From contig CAAENX010000014.1 in assembly GCA_900757495.1 (NCBI GenBank), forward strand, positions 1-64,000: DNA of 64,000 nt, read 5' to 3'. Numbering within the stretch: position 1 is the stretch's first letter; each line of letters starts with the position of its first letter. The position numbers and the translations under genes are program-made. The notes under the pieces were generated by a model. That model was not told where the DNA came from. It worked only from the letters and a program-made list of their open reading frames with translations, and made no database searches. Origin of the DNA: an uncultured Collinsella sp. Lineage in GTDB: Bacteria > Actinomycetota > Coriobacteriia > Coriobacteriales > Coriobacteriaceae. Shown here in pieces: positions 1 to 8,006 of this stretch.

Positions 1-4
1 ATAT

Positions 5-66
5 TGGGGGTGGAGTGGTGGGGCGGGGTGGGGGAAGGGGTGGGGAAAGGTGTTGAAAAATGGGGC
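5..66 (+). promoter_or_regulatory. TGGGG repeats, probable MraZ-binding region
   Basis: TGGGG-type pentamers occur at about 5, 19, 29, 41 and 61 on the plus strand. The copies at 19 and 29 are exactly 10 bp apart and the one at 41 is 12 bp further on. MraZ is known in other bacteria to bind TGGG-type direct repeats with about 10-bp spacing in front of its own gene, so this G-rich tract is the likely autoregulatory site of the division cluster. The functional assignment is inferred from family knowledge and position. Confidence 0.6.
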
Positions 67-81
67 GGTTCCCCATATTAT
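53..81 (+). promoter_or_regulatory. Sigma-70-type promoter of the dcw cluster
   Basis: TTGAAA (53-58) and TATTAT (76-81) are separated by exactly 17 bp, giving a near-consensus promoter about 70 bp upstream of the mraZ start. The spacer contains a TGGGG/CCCCA palindrome (61-75), and the MraZ-type repeats lie immediately upstream, so a regulator bound here could block the promoter. Confidence 0.65.
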
Positions 82-113
82 TGATGACGTCGACAGGCGG
101 GGTGGTTCCCCGC
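61..113 (+). repeat. Two related palindromes around the mraZ promoter
   Basis: TGGGG-CGGTT-CCCCA (61-75) and GCGGGG-TGGTT-CCCCGC (97-113) are two inverted repeats with the common core GGGGYGGTTCCCC, 37 bp apart. The first lies between the -35 and -10 elements and the second in the expected leader. They could be twin operators or RNA hairpins; which one cannot be settled from sequence. Confidence 0.55.
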
Positions 114-149
114 GTACGTGCCATCTGAGTAACCGAGGGGAGGGCGCAC

Positions 150-584
150 ATGGGAATGACGGGTGCATACGAGCGCAATCTCGATGCAAAAGGTCGTCTA
201 TCCCTGCCTGCACCCCTTCGTGAGGAGCTTGGAGAGCACGTTCGCGTGTTTAAAGCCCTGGATGTCGATGCTCTGTACGTGTTCTCTGCCGAGGCCTTCG
301 ATAAGTGGGTCGAAGGACTCTTCGCGGGTCGTGAGGGCCACGAGGGTTTTAACCCGCGCGACATCAACGACCAGAAGCTCATGAGGGCGATCAACAAGCG
401 CACCACGTCGATGGATGTGGACAGCGCGGGTCGTATCGGTCTTTCTGAGTCTCTCCGCAAGCAGGCGAACCTCGACCGCGAGGTCACGGTTGTGGGCAAC
501 TACGACCACCTTGAGGTTTGGGACCGCGCTACGGCCGATGAGGACGATGATGACGAGGCCCTGCTGGACCTCTTCTTCTCGTAA
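150..584 (+). CDS. mraZ: Transcriptional regulator MraZ
   Basis: The 144-residue protein has the two AbrB-like/SpoVT halves of MraZ, beginning around YERNLDAKGRLSLPAPLRE (residues 7-25) and DVDSAGRIGLSESLR (89-103). MraZ is a DNA-binding ring protein that regulates the division and cell-wall cluster it heads. The start is supported by the purine-rich GAGGGGAGGG just upstream; an alternative ATG lies two codons downstream. It is the first gene of a long plus-strand cluster, 20 bp ahead of rsmH. TGGGG repeats upstream suggest autoregulation. The C-terminus is very acidic (EDDDDE), which is common in this group. Confidence 0.95.
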   Translation: MGMTGAYERNLDAKGRLSLPAPLREELGEHVRVFKALDVDALYVFSAEAFDKWVEGLFAGREGHEGFNPRDINDQKLMRAINKRTTSMDVDSAGRIGLSESLRKQANLDREVTVVGNYDHLEVWDRATADEDDDDEALLDLFFS

Positions 585-604
585 GGGCAAGGCACGAGTA
601 ACGG

Positions 605-1570
605 ATGGAGCGTGGGATCTTGACACAAGAATATCGGCATGAACCTGTCATGCTCGGCGAAGTGCTTGAGTCGCTGCAGCTAAAGAGCGGCTCCGTCGTC
701 TGCGACTGCACCCTTGGCGGTGCCGGCCATTCGGTAAAGATGGCCGCGCAGGTAGGGGAGACCGGCCTTTTGCTCGGCGTCGATCAGGATGACATGGCCC
801 TCGAGGCCGCTGGCGCCCGTCTGGACCGCGAGGTTCCCGGCGTACCGCACCAGCTGCTGAAGGGCAACTTCGGCGACTTGGACGAGCTGCTTTGCTCGGC
901 CGAGGTGCCCGGGGTCGATGGCTTCCTGTTCGACTTGGGCGTTTCGTCGCCGCAACTCGATATCCCTGGCAGGGGCTTTTCGTACAACGAGGACGCCCCA
1001 TTGGACATGCGGATGGATCCGGGTAACAACACCTTAAACGCAGCTGAGGTCATCAACACCTATAACGAACACGACCTCGCCCGGATTCTACGCGTCTACG
1101 GCGAAGAGAAGTTCGCCTCGCAGATCGCACGTGAGATCGTGCGCCGCCGCGAGCATGAACCGATCGAAACCACCGGTCAGTTTGTCGAGATCATCAAGGC
1201 TGGTATCCCCGCTGCCGCCCGTCGGCATGGCGGACACCCAGCCAAGAAAAGTTTCCAGGCCATTCGCATCGAGGTCAATCACGAACTCGATGTGCTCGAG
1301 CGAGGGCTTGACGCTGCCACAAGGTGGCTCAACCCGGGCGGACGCATCTGCGTCATCTCGTATCACTCGCTCGAGGACCGTATCGTAAAGAACCACTTTA
1401 AGGAGATGAGCCAGGGGTGCACGTGTCCGCCGGAGATTCCGGTGTGCGTGTGCGGCAACGTGCCGATACTCAAGGTCATCACCCGCAAACCCCTGGTTGC
1501 CCAACCCGATGAGGTTGCGCGCAACCCTCGGGCGAGATCAGCCAAGATCCGCGTGGCGCAGCGTCTGTAG
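605..1570 (+). CDS. rsmH: 16S rRNA (cytosine-1402-N4)-methyltransferase RsmH
   Basis: RsmH (formerly MraW) uses S-adenosylmethionine to methylate C1402 of 16S rRNA. The sequence shows the glycine-rich SAM-binding motif CDCTLGGAGHS (residues 33-43), the GFLFDLGVSSPQLD region and the C-terminal SYHSLEDRIVK motif typical of the family. Length is normal (321 residues from the ATG). A TTG at 620 is an alternative start: GGAG at 607-610 lies nine bases before it, and homologues usually begin close to the QEYRHEPVM segment. The gene sits in its usual place between mraZ and the ftsL-like gene. Confidence 0.95.
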   Translation: MERGILTQEYRHEPVMLGEVLESLQLKSGSVVCDCTLGGAGHSVKMAAQVGETGLLLGVDQDDMALEAAGARLDREVPGVPHQLLKGNFGDLDELLCSAEVPGVDGFLFDLGVSSPQLDIPGRGFSYNEDAPLDMRMDPGNNTLNAAEVINTYNEHDLARILRVYGEEKFASQIAREIVRRREHEPIETTGQFVEIIKAGIPAAARRHGGHPAKKSFQAIRIEVNHELDVLERGLDAATRWLNPGGRICVISYHSLEDRIVKNHFKEMSQGCTCPPEIPVCVCGNVPILKVITRKPLVAQPDEVARNPRARSAKIRVAQRL

Positions 1571-1660
1571 ACGCGACCGCGCGATATTGGACCTCCCGCT
1601 CGTACCACAAACGAAGCTTAAACACACTACCAACGTACTCGGGATGGGAGGCGGCATATC

Positions 1661-2131
1661 ATGGGCTACAACACCTCAAACGCAGCACTCGCCTATGATA
1701 TGAACGCCATGCCCGCCTATCGTGAGGCACCGCAGGCTCCCGCTGCTCCCCGCGAGCAGCGCACGCCGCGCTTTGATGTCTACACGGGCGCGGGCCGTCA
1801 GGCAAACCAGGCGGTAAGCCCGGTTTTCATGAGCGTTCTTAAAACGTTTTGCATCATTGCGGCCATCTTCATGACGATCGGCGTCGCCCGTGTGGCGCTC
1901 GCCGGCGTTACGGCTCAGGTGCTCAACAGCAACGCCGCGCTTACCAACACGCTCGAGAAGGCGACCGATGAGAGCTCCGACCTGGAGGTCATGCATTCGG
2001 TCTATGGTGCCGACACACGCATTCGCGACCTTGCGAGCGCTTATGGCATGGTGGAGCCCAGCGAGAGCGTTACACTTGATTTTTCGCAGGATGCAGCCGC
2101 GGGCGCTAGCTCGACCGCGACCGCTCAGTAA
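1661..2131 (+). CDS. FtsL-like cell division membrane protein
   Basis: A 156-residue bitopic protein: a proline/arginine-rich cytoplasmic segment (residues 1-60), one transmembrane helix (about 62-88) and an extracytoplasmic segment with coiled-coil character followed by the RIRDLASAYGMVEPSES region. Position between rsmH and ftsI, size and topology match FtsL, which with FtsB/DivIC and FtsQ activates FtsWI at the septum. FtsL diverges fast, so the call rests mainly on synteny and topology. The ATG is preceded by GGGAGGCGG at good spacing. Only 17 bp separate its stop from ftsI. Confidence 0.75.
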   Translation: MGYNTSNAALAYDMNAMPAYREAPQAPAAPREQRTPRFDVYTGAGRQANQAVSPVFMSVLKTFCIIAAIFMTIGVARVALAGVTAQVLNSNAALTNTLEKATDESSDLEVMHSVYGADTRIRDLASAYGMVEPSESVTLDFSQDAAAGASSTATAQ

Positions 2132-2148
2132 CAAGACGGTAGCTGAGT

Positions 2149-4014
2149 ATGACAAATGACTATCGCCGCGGCTCCGACCGGGGTCGCGGTTCTGGACGTC
2201 CCTCATCGCGGGGACGTTCTGGTTATCAAGGAACGGGTCGGCCATCTTACAACGCGAGGCCGTCCTATGGCAACGACCCCGCGTCGCGTCTCCGTGGCTC
2301 GAGTGGCCCTCAAATGCATAACACCAGACCGCGCAAGAGCTCGTCGACCGAATGGCTCACGGGCACGCCGCTGCCCCGTCGCAAAGCCGTCATGGGCTTC
2401 ATCGGGTTTGGCTTGGGCTTGGGCGTCCTTCGCCTTGCCGACTATCAAATCGTGGAAGCCGATAAGTTACGCGACCGTGCCGATGCACGTCGCTTGCTTG
2501 CGCAGACGCTATATGCCAAGCGCGGTACCATCTACGACCGTAACGGCAACGTGCTGACGTCGTCGGTCGAATGCCGCAACATCGCCGTGAATCCTCAGCT
2601 TATCGAGGACGTTGACAAAACGGTATCGGCGCTGGTCAAAGCAACGGGAATCGATAAGAAAACCTGTCGTGATCTCGTTATGTCCGATGGCACCTGGGTG
2701 TATATCAAACGCCAGGTGGACGAGGACGATGCCGCGGCGCTGGAGAAGAAGAACCTGCCAGGCGTGCTCTTTGAGCAGGCCATGAAGCGCGTGTACCCCT
2801 ACGGCAACCTGGCATCGCAGGTGCTTGGCGTGGTAAACGTGGACAACGACGGTCTGACGGGCCTCGAAAAACAGTACAACAAGCTTTTGACCGGAACCAA
2901 CGGTTCGCTGGTGCGCGAGCGGGCGAGGGACGGTAGCTATATCGCGGGCGGCGCCTATAAGAAGGTTGCCGCGGTGGACGGCGTGGACATCGTGACGACG
3001 CTCGATGTCAATATCCAGCGTGCCGCCGAGGACGCCCTGGCCGAGGCGGTCGAAAAGACCAAGGCCAAGAATGGCTCGGCCCTGGTCACCGATCCCACGA
3101 CGGGCGAGATTCTGGCGGCATGCTCGTATCCGACATATGACCAGACCGATCTGGAAAACGCCAAGACCGAGGACATGAACTTGCGCCTGGTTACCGATGC
3201 CTACGAGCCCGGCTCGGTCTTTAAGACGCTCGTGGCCGGTGCCGGCTTCGACTTGGGCGCCGTGCGTTCGAGCACGTCGTTTGAGGTGCCAGCGAGCATT
3301 AAGGTTGGCGACGACACCGTTACCGACGCCGATAAGCGCGACTACACCATGACCATGGACGTGCGCGAGATGATGCGCCGTTCCTCCAATGTGGGCTTTG
3401 TCCTGGTGGGACGCAAGATCGGCGCCGATGATTTTGCCACCTATGTGGACAAGTGGGGTATCGGTCATAGCTCCGGTGTCGATTTTCCGGGTGAGAGTCT
3501 GGGCATCGTCAAGGAGCGCGACCAGTACGACGGCGCCACGCTGGGCTCGATGAGCTTTGGCCAGGCGCTGTCCGTCTCGCCGATTGAGGTCGCACGTGCC
3601 GTGGGCGGCATCGCGAACGGCGGCGTGATGATGACTCCGCACTTCTATAAGTCCAGCAAGGGCGATGAGAAGGACTGGGGCGAAGGCGAGCGTGCGATAT
3701 CGGACGACGCTGCCGCCCAGGTGACATCGTGCATGCAGACGGTCGTGTCCGAAGGCACGGGCGTTGGCGGTGCGGTCGATGGCTATGACGTGGCGGGCAA
3801 GACCGGTACGGCCGAGCGTGCTGACGAGAACGGGGGTTACCTCAAGGAGAACTATATGTCGTCCTTTATGGGCTTTGCGCCGGCACAATCGCCCAAGGTG
3901 CTGTGCTATATCACACTCGATGGAACACCGAGCGGCTCGGATGCCGCCGCGGTGCCATTCCAGTCCATTATGGCCAACGCGCTCGACGTGCTGGGTATCC
4001 CGCGCACGAAGTAG
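2149..4014 (+). CDS. ftsI: Septal class B penicillin-binding protein FtsI (PBP3-type transpeptidase)
   Basis: A 621-residue transpeptidase that crosslinks septal peptidoglycan with FtsW. The active-site motifs are visible: S356-V-F-K359 (SxxK), S412-S-N414 (SxN) and K551-T-G553 (KTG). A single N-terminal membrane helix spans about residues 81-97, followed by the PBP dimerisation domain (GTIYDRNGNVL). No C-terminal PASTA repeats are seen. The cytoplasmic tail (residues 1-78) is unusually long and rich in Gly, Arg and Ser with many RG/GR pairs, so it is probably disordered and strongly basic. Confidence 0.95.
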   Translation: MTNDYRRGSDRGRGSGRPSSRGRSGYQGTGRPSYNARPSYGNDPASRLRGSSGPQMHNTRPRKSSSTEWLTGTPLPRRKAVMGFIGFGLGLGVLRLADYQIVEADKLRDRADARRLLAQTLYAKRGTIYDRNGNVLTSSVECRNIAVNPQLIEDVDKTVSALVKATGIDKKTCRDLVMSDGTWVYIKRQVDEDDAAALEKKNLPGVLFEQAMKRVYPYGNLASQVLGVVNVDNDGLTGLEKQYNKLLTGTNGSLVRERARDGSYIAGGAYKKVAAVDGVDIVTTLDVNIQRAAEDALAEAVEKTKAKNGSALVTDPTTGEILAACSYPTYDQTDLENAKTEDMNLRLVTDAYEPGSVFKTLVAGAGFDLGAVRSSTSFEVPASIKVGDDTVTDADKRDYTMTMDVREMMRRSSNVGFVLVGRKIGADDFATYVDKWGIGHSSGVDFPGESLGIVKERDQYDGATLGSMSFGQALSVSPIEVARAVGGIANGGVMMTPHFYKSSKGDEKDWGEGERAISDDAAAQVTSCMQTVVSEGTGVGGAVDGYDVAGKTGTAERADENGGYLKENYMSSFMGFAPAQSPKVLCYITLDGTPSGSDAAAVPFQSIMANALDVLGIPRTK

Positions 4015-4139
4015 GGGGTTACAATCTTGAGCGTGGTCTGCCGTTTGATCTGAAGGGTGTTCACATGCCCTGCACCACGCGCGCATGGCACTGGGATACA
4101 ATACGCCGATAGCATTATTAGGTTTACAGGGGAGCTGCA

Positions 4140-5564
4140 ATGATAGAGATCGCCGTCAACAACCTCGCGGCCTCAACGGGGGCCCGAACCGTGACGGAAG
4201 AAGTCGATCGAGTATGCCGCGGGTGCGTTATCGACTCGCGTCAGGTCGAGGAGGGGACGATCTTTGTCGCCTTCCCCGGCGAAAAGGTCGACGGCAATGA
4301 TTTTGCCTCCCGTGCCATCGAGTCGGGTGCCGGTGCCGTCGTGATGACGCGCGAGCCCGATGCCGAGCTGGTTTCGCTGGCGCAGGACAAGGGATGCGCC
4401 ATCTTGCTGACCGACGACCCCGAGGAGTTCTTGCTGCGCCTGGCGCATGTATATCGCTTGGAGCTTGGCTGCCTGGTCGTCGGCATTACCGGGTCGATTG
4501 GCAAGACGACGACCAAAGACGTGCTCGCCGCCGTCCTCGCCAAGCGTTATCGCGTCTGGGCCACGAAGGGCAATTTCAACAACTTGATCGGCATGCCGCT
4601 CACGGTGCTTTCTGCTCCGGCCGATACCGAGGTTCTGGTGCTCGAGATGGGTATGAACCATTTTCATGAGATTGAGCGCCTGTCCCAGTCTGCCAACCCC
4701 AATCTTGCCATTGTGAGCAAGATCGGAACCTCCCACATCGGTATCCTGGGCAGCCGCGAGAACATCGCCCGCGCCAAGTCCGAGATTGTCCAGGGCATGT
4801 GCGCCGCCGGCGACTTCTCGCCGTTGCTGGTTTTGGGCGGCGAGGACGACTTTACGCCGTTCATTCGCGATACGTTCGCCCAGCCTGCGGGTATTGACGT
4901 GATGCTGGCCGGTGTCTCGGACGACGACGAGGTCCGCGCACGCGACATTCGCGTCGACGACGAGGGCCATCCGGTCTTTACGCTCGACTTTGGTCAGGGC
5001 GACACGGTCGATACCATGCTGGCCATTCCCGGTGTGCAGTCCGTGCCCAATGCCGTCAAGGCCGCCGCGGTCGCCTATCGTCTGGGCGTGACGCCCGAGC
5101 AGATCGATGCTGCCTTTAGGGGCCTTACGATCACCGGCCACCGTCAGGAGATCAAGCGCGCCAAGAGCGGAGCACGCATCATCGACGACTCCTACAACGC
5201 CAGTGCCGAGTCTATGGCTGCCGGCCTCGATTTGCTGTGCTCGCTTATCTGTGACGGTTCGCGCATGGCGATCTTGGGCGAGATGGGCGAGATGGGCGAC
5301 GAGGCTCCCCGCATGCATGAACTCGTGGGCGCCTATGCCGCCGCCAAAAAGCTCGACATGCTCGCGTGCGTCGGCGGCGAGCTGGCTCAGCTCATGGCCG
5401 ATGCCGCACGTATGATGGGTATGGATGAGGACCGCATCCAGGTGTTCTCCGATTATCAGCAGGTGCTCGACCGCATGGGCGGCGCGCTTGAAAATCATGA
5501 TGTTGTATTGGTCAAGGGTTCCCGTTTTGTTGAGCTCGACCGCTTTGTGGAAGGTGTGTGCTAG
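4140..5564 (+). CDS. murF: UDP-N-acetylmuramoyl-tripeptide--D-alanyl-D-alanine ligase MurF
   Basis: MurF adds D-Ala-D-Ala to the UDP-MurNAc-tripeptide, the last cytoplasmic step in building the pentapeptide. The ATP-binding P-loop GSIGKTTT lies at residues 118-125, then the Mur-ligase central domain (NFNNLIGMPLT) and the C-terminal DDSYNASAESM segment. At 474 residues it is full length. The ATG follows GGGGAG by five bases. A 125-bp gap separates it from ftsI, with a -10-like TACAAT at 4097-4102 but no clear -35, so an internal promoter is possible and unproven. mraY starts three bases after its stop. Confidence 0.95.
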   Translation: MIEIAVNNLAASTGARTVTEEVDRVCRGCVIDSRQVEEGTIFVAFPGEKVDGNDFASRAIESGAGAVVMTREPDAELVSLAQDKGCAILLTDDPEEFLLRLAHVYRLELGCLVVGITGSIGKTTTKDVLAAVLAKRYRVWATKGNFNNLIGMPLTVLSAPADTEVLVLEMGMNHFHEIERLSQSANPNLAIVSKIGTSHIGILGSRENIARAKSEIVQGMCAAGDFSPLLVLGGEDDFTPFIRDTFAQPAGIDVMLAGVSDDDEVRARDIRVDDEGHPVFTLDFGQGDTVDTMLAIPGVQSVPNAVKAAAVAYRLGVTPEQIDAAFRGLTITGHRQEIKRAKSGARIIDDSYNASAESMAAGLDLLCSLICDGSRMAILGEMGEMGDEAPRMHELVGAYAAAKKLDMLACVGGELAQLMADAARMMGMDEDRIQVFSDYQQVLDRMGGALENHDVVLVKGSRFVELDRFVEGVC

Positions 5565-5567
5565 CCC

Positions 5568-6587
5568 ATGTTCGGCAATCCCTCGTATCCTACGTATCAG
5601 GCCTTTTTGGGACTCGGCATCGCTGCTGCCATTGGGTTGCTGCTTATGCCGTGGTGGATCAAGCTGCTGAAGGTCGAGGGTATCGGCCAACAGGTCCGAG
5701 CCGACGGCCCCAAGCGTCATTTGATTAAACAGGGTACGCCCACCATGGGCGGCGTCATCATCCTTGTCGCGATCTCGCTGACCTGCCTGCTGATGGGCAA
5801 GCTCACCACCGAGCTCGTGCTCGTGCTGCTTGCCACGCTGGCCACCGGCGTTCTGGGTCTCATCGACGACCTGACCTCCGTCACGCATGGTCGCTCGCTC
5901 GGACTGACGCCTCACGCCAAGATGATCGGTCTGACCATCATCTGCGTCACTTTTACCGTGCTCGCTGTCAATTGGTGCGGCGTCGCCCCCGAGATTCGTT
6001 TTCCCGGCGGCCTGACGATTGACCTCGGTGTTCTTTCGACCACCATCTGCGGCCTTTCGTTCCCGTGGCTCTACATTGTATTTTGCTGGCTGATGATCGC
6101 CGGTCTTTCCAATGCCGTGAACCTGACCGATGGTCTGGACGGTCTTGCCGGCGGCACTTCCATGATCGCCATGCTCGCCATGGCCGCCATGGCGTTTTTG
6201 CACGGTGACGTGAACCTGTCCATCTTCTGCACGGCGTGCGCCGGTGCCTGCCTGGGCTTTTTGTGGTTCAATTGCTACCCGGCGAGCATCTTTATGGGCG
6301 ATACCGGCTCGCTTGCCCTGGGTGCCGCGTTTGCCTGCACCTCCATCATGACCAACACCGAAGTCGTTTCCCTCATCATCGGCGGTCTGTTTATCGTCGA
6401 GACTCTGTCGGTCATGATCCAGGTCGTCTATTTCCACTTTACGCACAAGCGCGTCTTCCTTATGGCGCCCATTCATCATCATTTCGAAAAGAAGGGCTGG
6501 GCCGAGACCAAGGTCGTTATCCGTTTTTGGATTATCGCCGCGGCCTTTGGCGCCGTTGGCCTCGCCCTGTTCTTCCAGTTGGGATAG
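5568..6587 (+). CDS. mraY: Phospho-N-acetylmuramoyl-pentapeptide transferase MraY
   Basis: MraY transfers phospho-MurNAc-pentapeptide to undecaprenyl phosphate, making lipid I at the inner face of the membrane. The 339-residue protein has about ten hydrophobic segments. Family motifs are present: KRHLIKQGTPTMGG near residues 46-60, the aspartate-rich GLIDDLTSV, NLTDGLDGLAGG and the PIHHHFEKKGW loop. All motifs appear intact. It sits between murF and murD in the standard dcw order. Confidence 0.96.
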   Translation: MFGNPSYPTYQAFLGLGIAAAIGLLLMPWWIKLLKVEGIGQQVRADGPKRHLIKQGTPTMGGVIILVAISLTCLLMGKLTTELVLVLLATLATGVLGLIDDLTSVTHGRSLGLTPHAKMIGLTIICVTFTVLAVNWCGVAPEIRFPGGLTIDLGVLSTTICGLSFPWLYIVFCWLMIAGLSNAVNLTDGLDGLAGGTSMIAMLAMAAMAFLHGDVNLSIFCTACAGACLGFLWFNCYPASIFMGDTGSLALGAAFACTSIMTNTEVVSLIIGGLFIVETLSVMIQVVYFHFTHKRVFLMAPIHHHFEKKGWAETKVVIRFWIIAAAFGAVGLALFFQLG

Positions 6588-6596
6588 TGGTCTTTC

Positions 6597-8003
6597 ATGC
6601 CTCTTGCTGATGTCTTTAGCCTGCTCGTTTTGGGGCAGGGTAAATCCGGTCTCGATGTCGCCCGTTGGGCGCTGGCTCACCCCGAGCGCGTGAGCGCCAC
6701 GACCGTGTATGGCGGTGGTACCTCCGAGCCCAATGACGCCACACGTGCGCTCGAGGCGCAGGGCGCGTCGTTTGTCTACGGCACCGAGCAGGTCGAGGGT
6801 GCCTATGACGTGTGCGTGACATGCCCGGGTATCTCGGAGTTCTCGGCCTTCTTTAAGGCTGGGCGTGAGCATGCCGCCCAGATTATGGGCGAGCCCGAGT
6901 TTGCCTATCGTCTGTCTCCCCATAATTGGATCGCCATCACGGGCACCAACGGCAAGACAACTACCACGTCGCTGACCGATTATCTGCTCAAGGCCGCCGG
7001 TGAAGCCAGCGTGGCCGTCGGCAATATCGGTGAGCCGCCGGTGAACGAGATCGACGGCCGCGCGCACAATGAGTGGTTTGTGGCCGAGCTGTCGAGTTAT
7101 CAGATTGCTACGACCGCCGAGCTTCATCCTCGCGTGGCGGTGCTGCTCAACATCACGCCCGACCACCTGGGCTGGCACAAGAGCCACAAGAACTATGCGC
7201 TTGCCAAGATCAAGTTGTTCGAGAATATGGTCGACGACGACCTCGTGGTTATCGACGTTGAGGATGCCGGCATCCATGAGTTCGATGAGTACATCTACAC
7301 ACCGGGCCGCCGCATCTGCAAGGTCGCTTTTGACGAGCCCGAGGGTGCAGACGCCGCCTTCGTGCGCGACGGCAAGATGATCGTGCGCCTGAAAGGCGTC
7401 GAGACTCAGCTTGTCGCCACATCCGAGCTCAAGATCTCGGGCCATCACAATGTCATCAATGCCCTATGTGCCGCCACGGCTGCTCTGGCCGTCGGTGCCG
7501 ATCCCGAGGGCATTTGCCGCGGTTTGGCATCGTTCCAGCCGCTCGAACACCGCGTGGAACCCTGCGGCGAGATCGATGGCGTGCGCTACGTCAACGATTC
7601 CAAGGCAACGAACACCGATGCGGTCGAAAAGGCCCTGACGGCGTTTTCCGACGACGATGTGATTTTGCTGCTCGGCGGCCACGATAAGGGCACACCGCTT
7701 GCGGACTTTGCCCGCGTCGTTATGGACAACGTGCGTTCAGTCGTTTGCTTTGGCGATGCGCGCGAGCGCTTTACCGCTGCTATGGACGAGGCCGATGTCG
7801 ATGGTGACGTGGATATCGCCCAGGCCGATGACCTGCGCGATGCCGTTGACGTTGCCCGCTCGCTCTCGAGCCGCGGCGACGTGATCCTGCTTTCGCCCGC
7901 TTGTTCTTCGTTCGACGAGTTCTCGGGCTACGAGGAGCGCGGTCGCGTGTTTAAGGACTACGTGGCCCAGCTTGCCGCAGCAGCGAAATCGCAAACGGAA
8001 TAG
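6597..8003 (+). CDS. murD: UDP-N-acetylmuramoylalanine--D-glutamate ligase MurD
   Basis: MurD adds D-glutamate to UDP-MurNAc-L-Ala. The 468-residue protein has an N-terminal Rossmann-like domain (LLVLGQGKSGLDVA), the P-loop GTNGKTTT at residues 116-123, the central-domain NITPDHLGWHKS motif and the C-terminal VNDSKATNTDAV segment. ATG 6597 lies nine bases after the mraY stop, and ftsW follows almost directly, so co-transcription is likely. Confidence 0.95.
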   Translation: MPLADVFSLLVLGQGKSGLDVARWALAHPERVSATTVYGGGTSEPNDATRALEAQGASFVYGTEQVEGAYDVCVTCPGISEFSAFFKAGREHAAQIMGEPEFAYRLSPHNWIAITGTNGKTTTTSLTDYLLKAAGEASVAVGNIGEPPVNEIDGRAHNEWFVAELSSYQIATTAELHPRVAVLLNITPDHLGWHKSHKNYALAKIKLFENMVDDDLVVIDVEDAGIHEFDEYIYTPGRRICKVAFDEPEGADAAFVRDGKMIVRLKGVETQLVATSELKISGHHNVINALCAATAALAVGADPEGICRGLASFQPLEHRVEPCGEIDGVRYVNDSKATNTDAVEKALTAFSDDDVILLLGGHDKGTPLADFARVVMDNVRSVVCFGDARERFTAAMDEADVDGDVDIAQADDLRDAVDVARSLSSRGDVILLSPACSSFDEFSGYEERGRVFKDYVAQLAAAAKSQTE

Positions 8004-8006
8004 GGG

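Noticed and set aside
4173..7448. A 1091-codon open frame antisense to murF-mraY-murD
   Set aside because: It lies entirely opposite three intact genes. Its translation is low-complexity and rich in Gly, His and Arg, as expected from GC-rich codon bias, with no ribosome site or family match.
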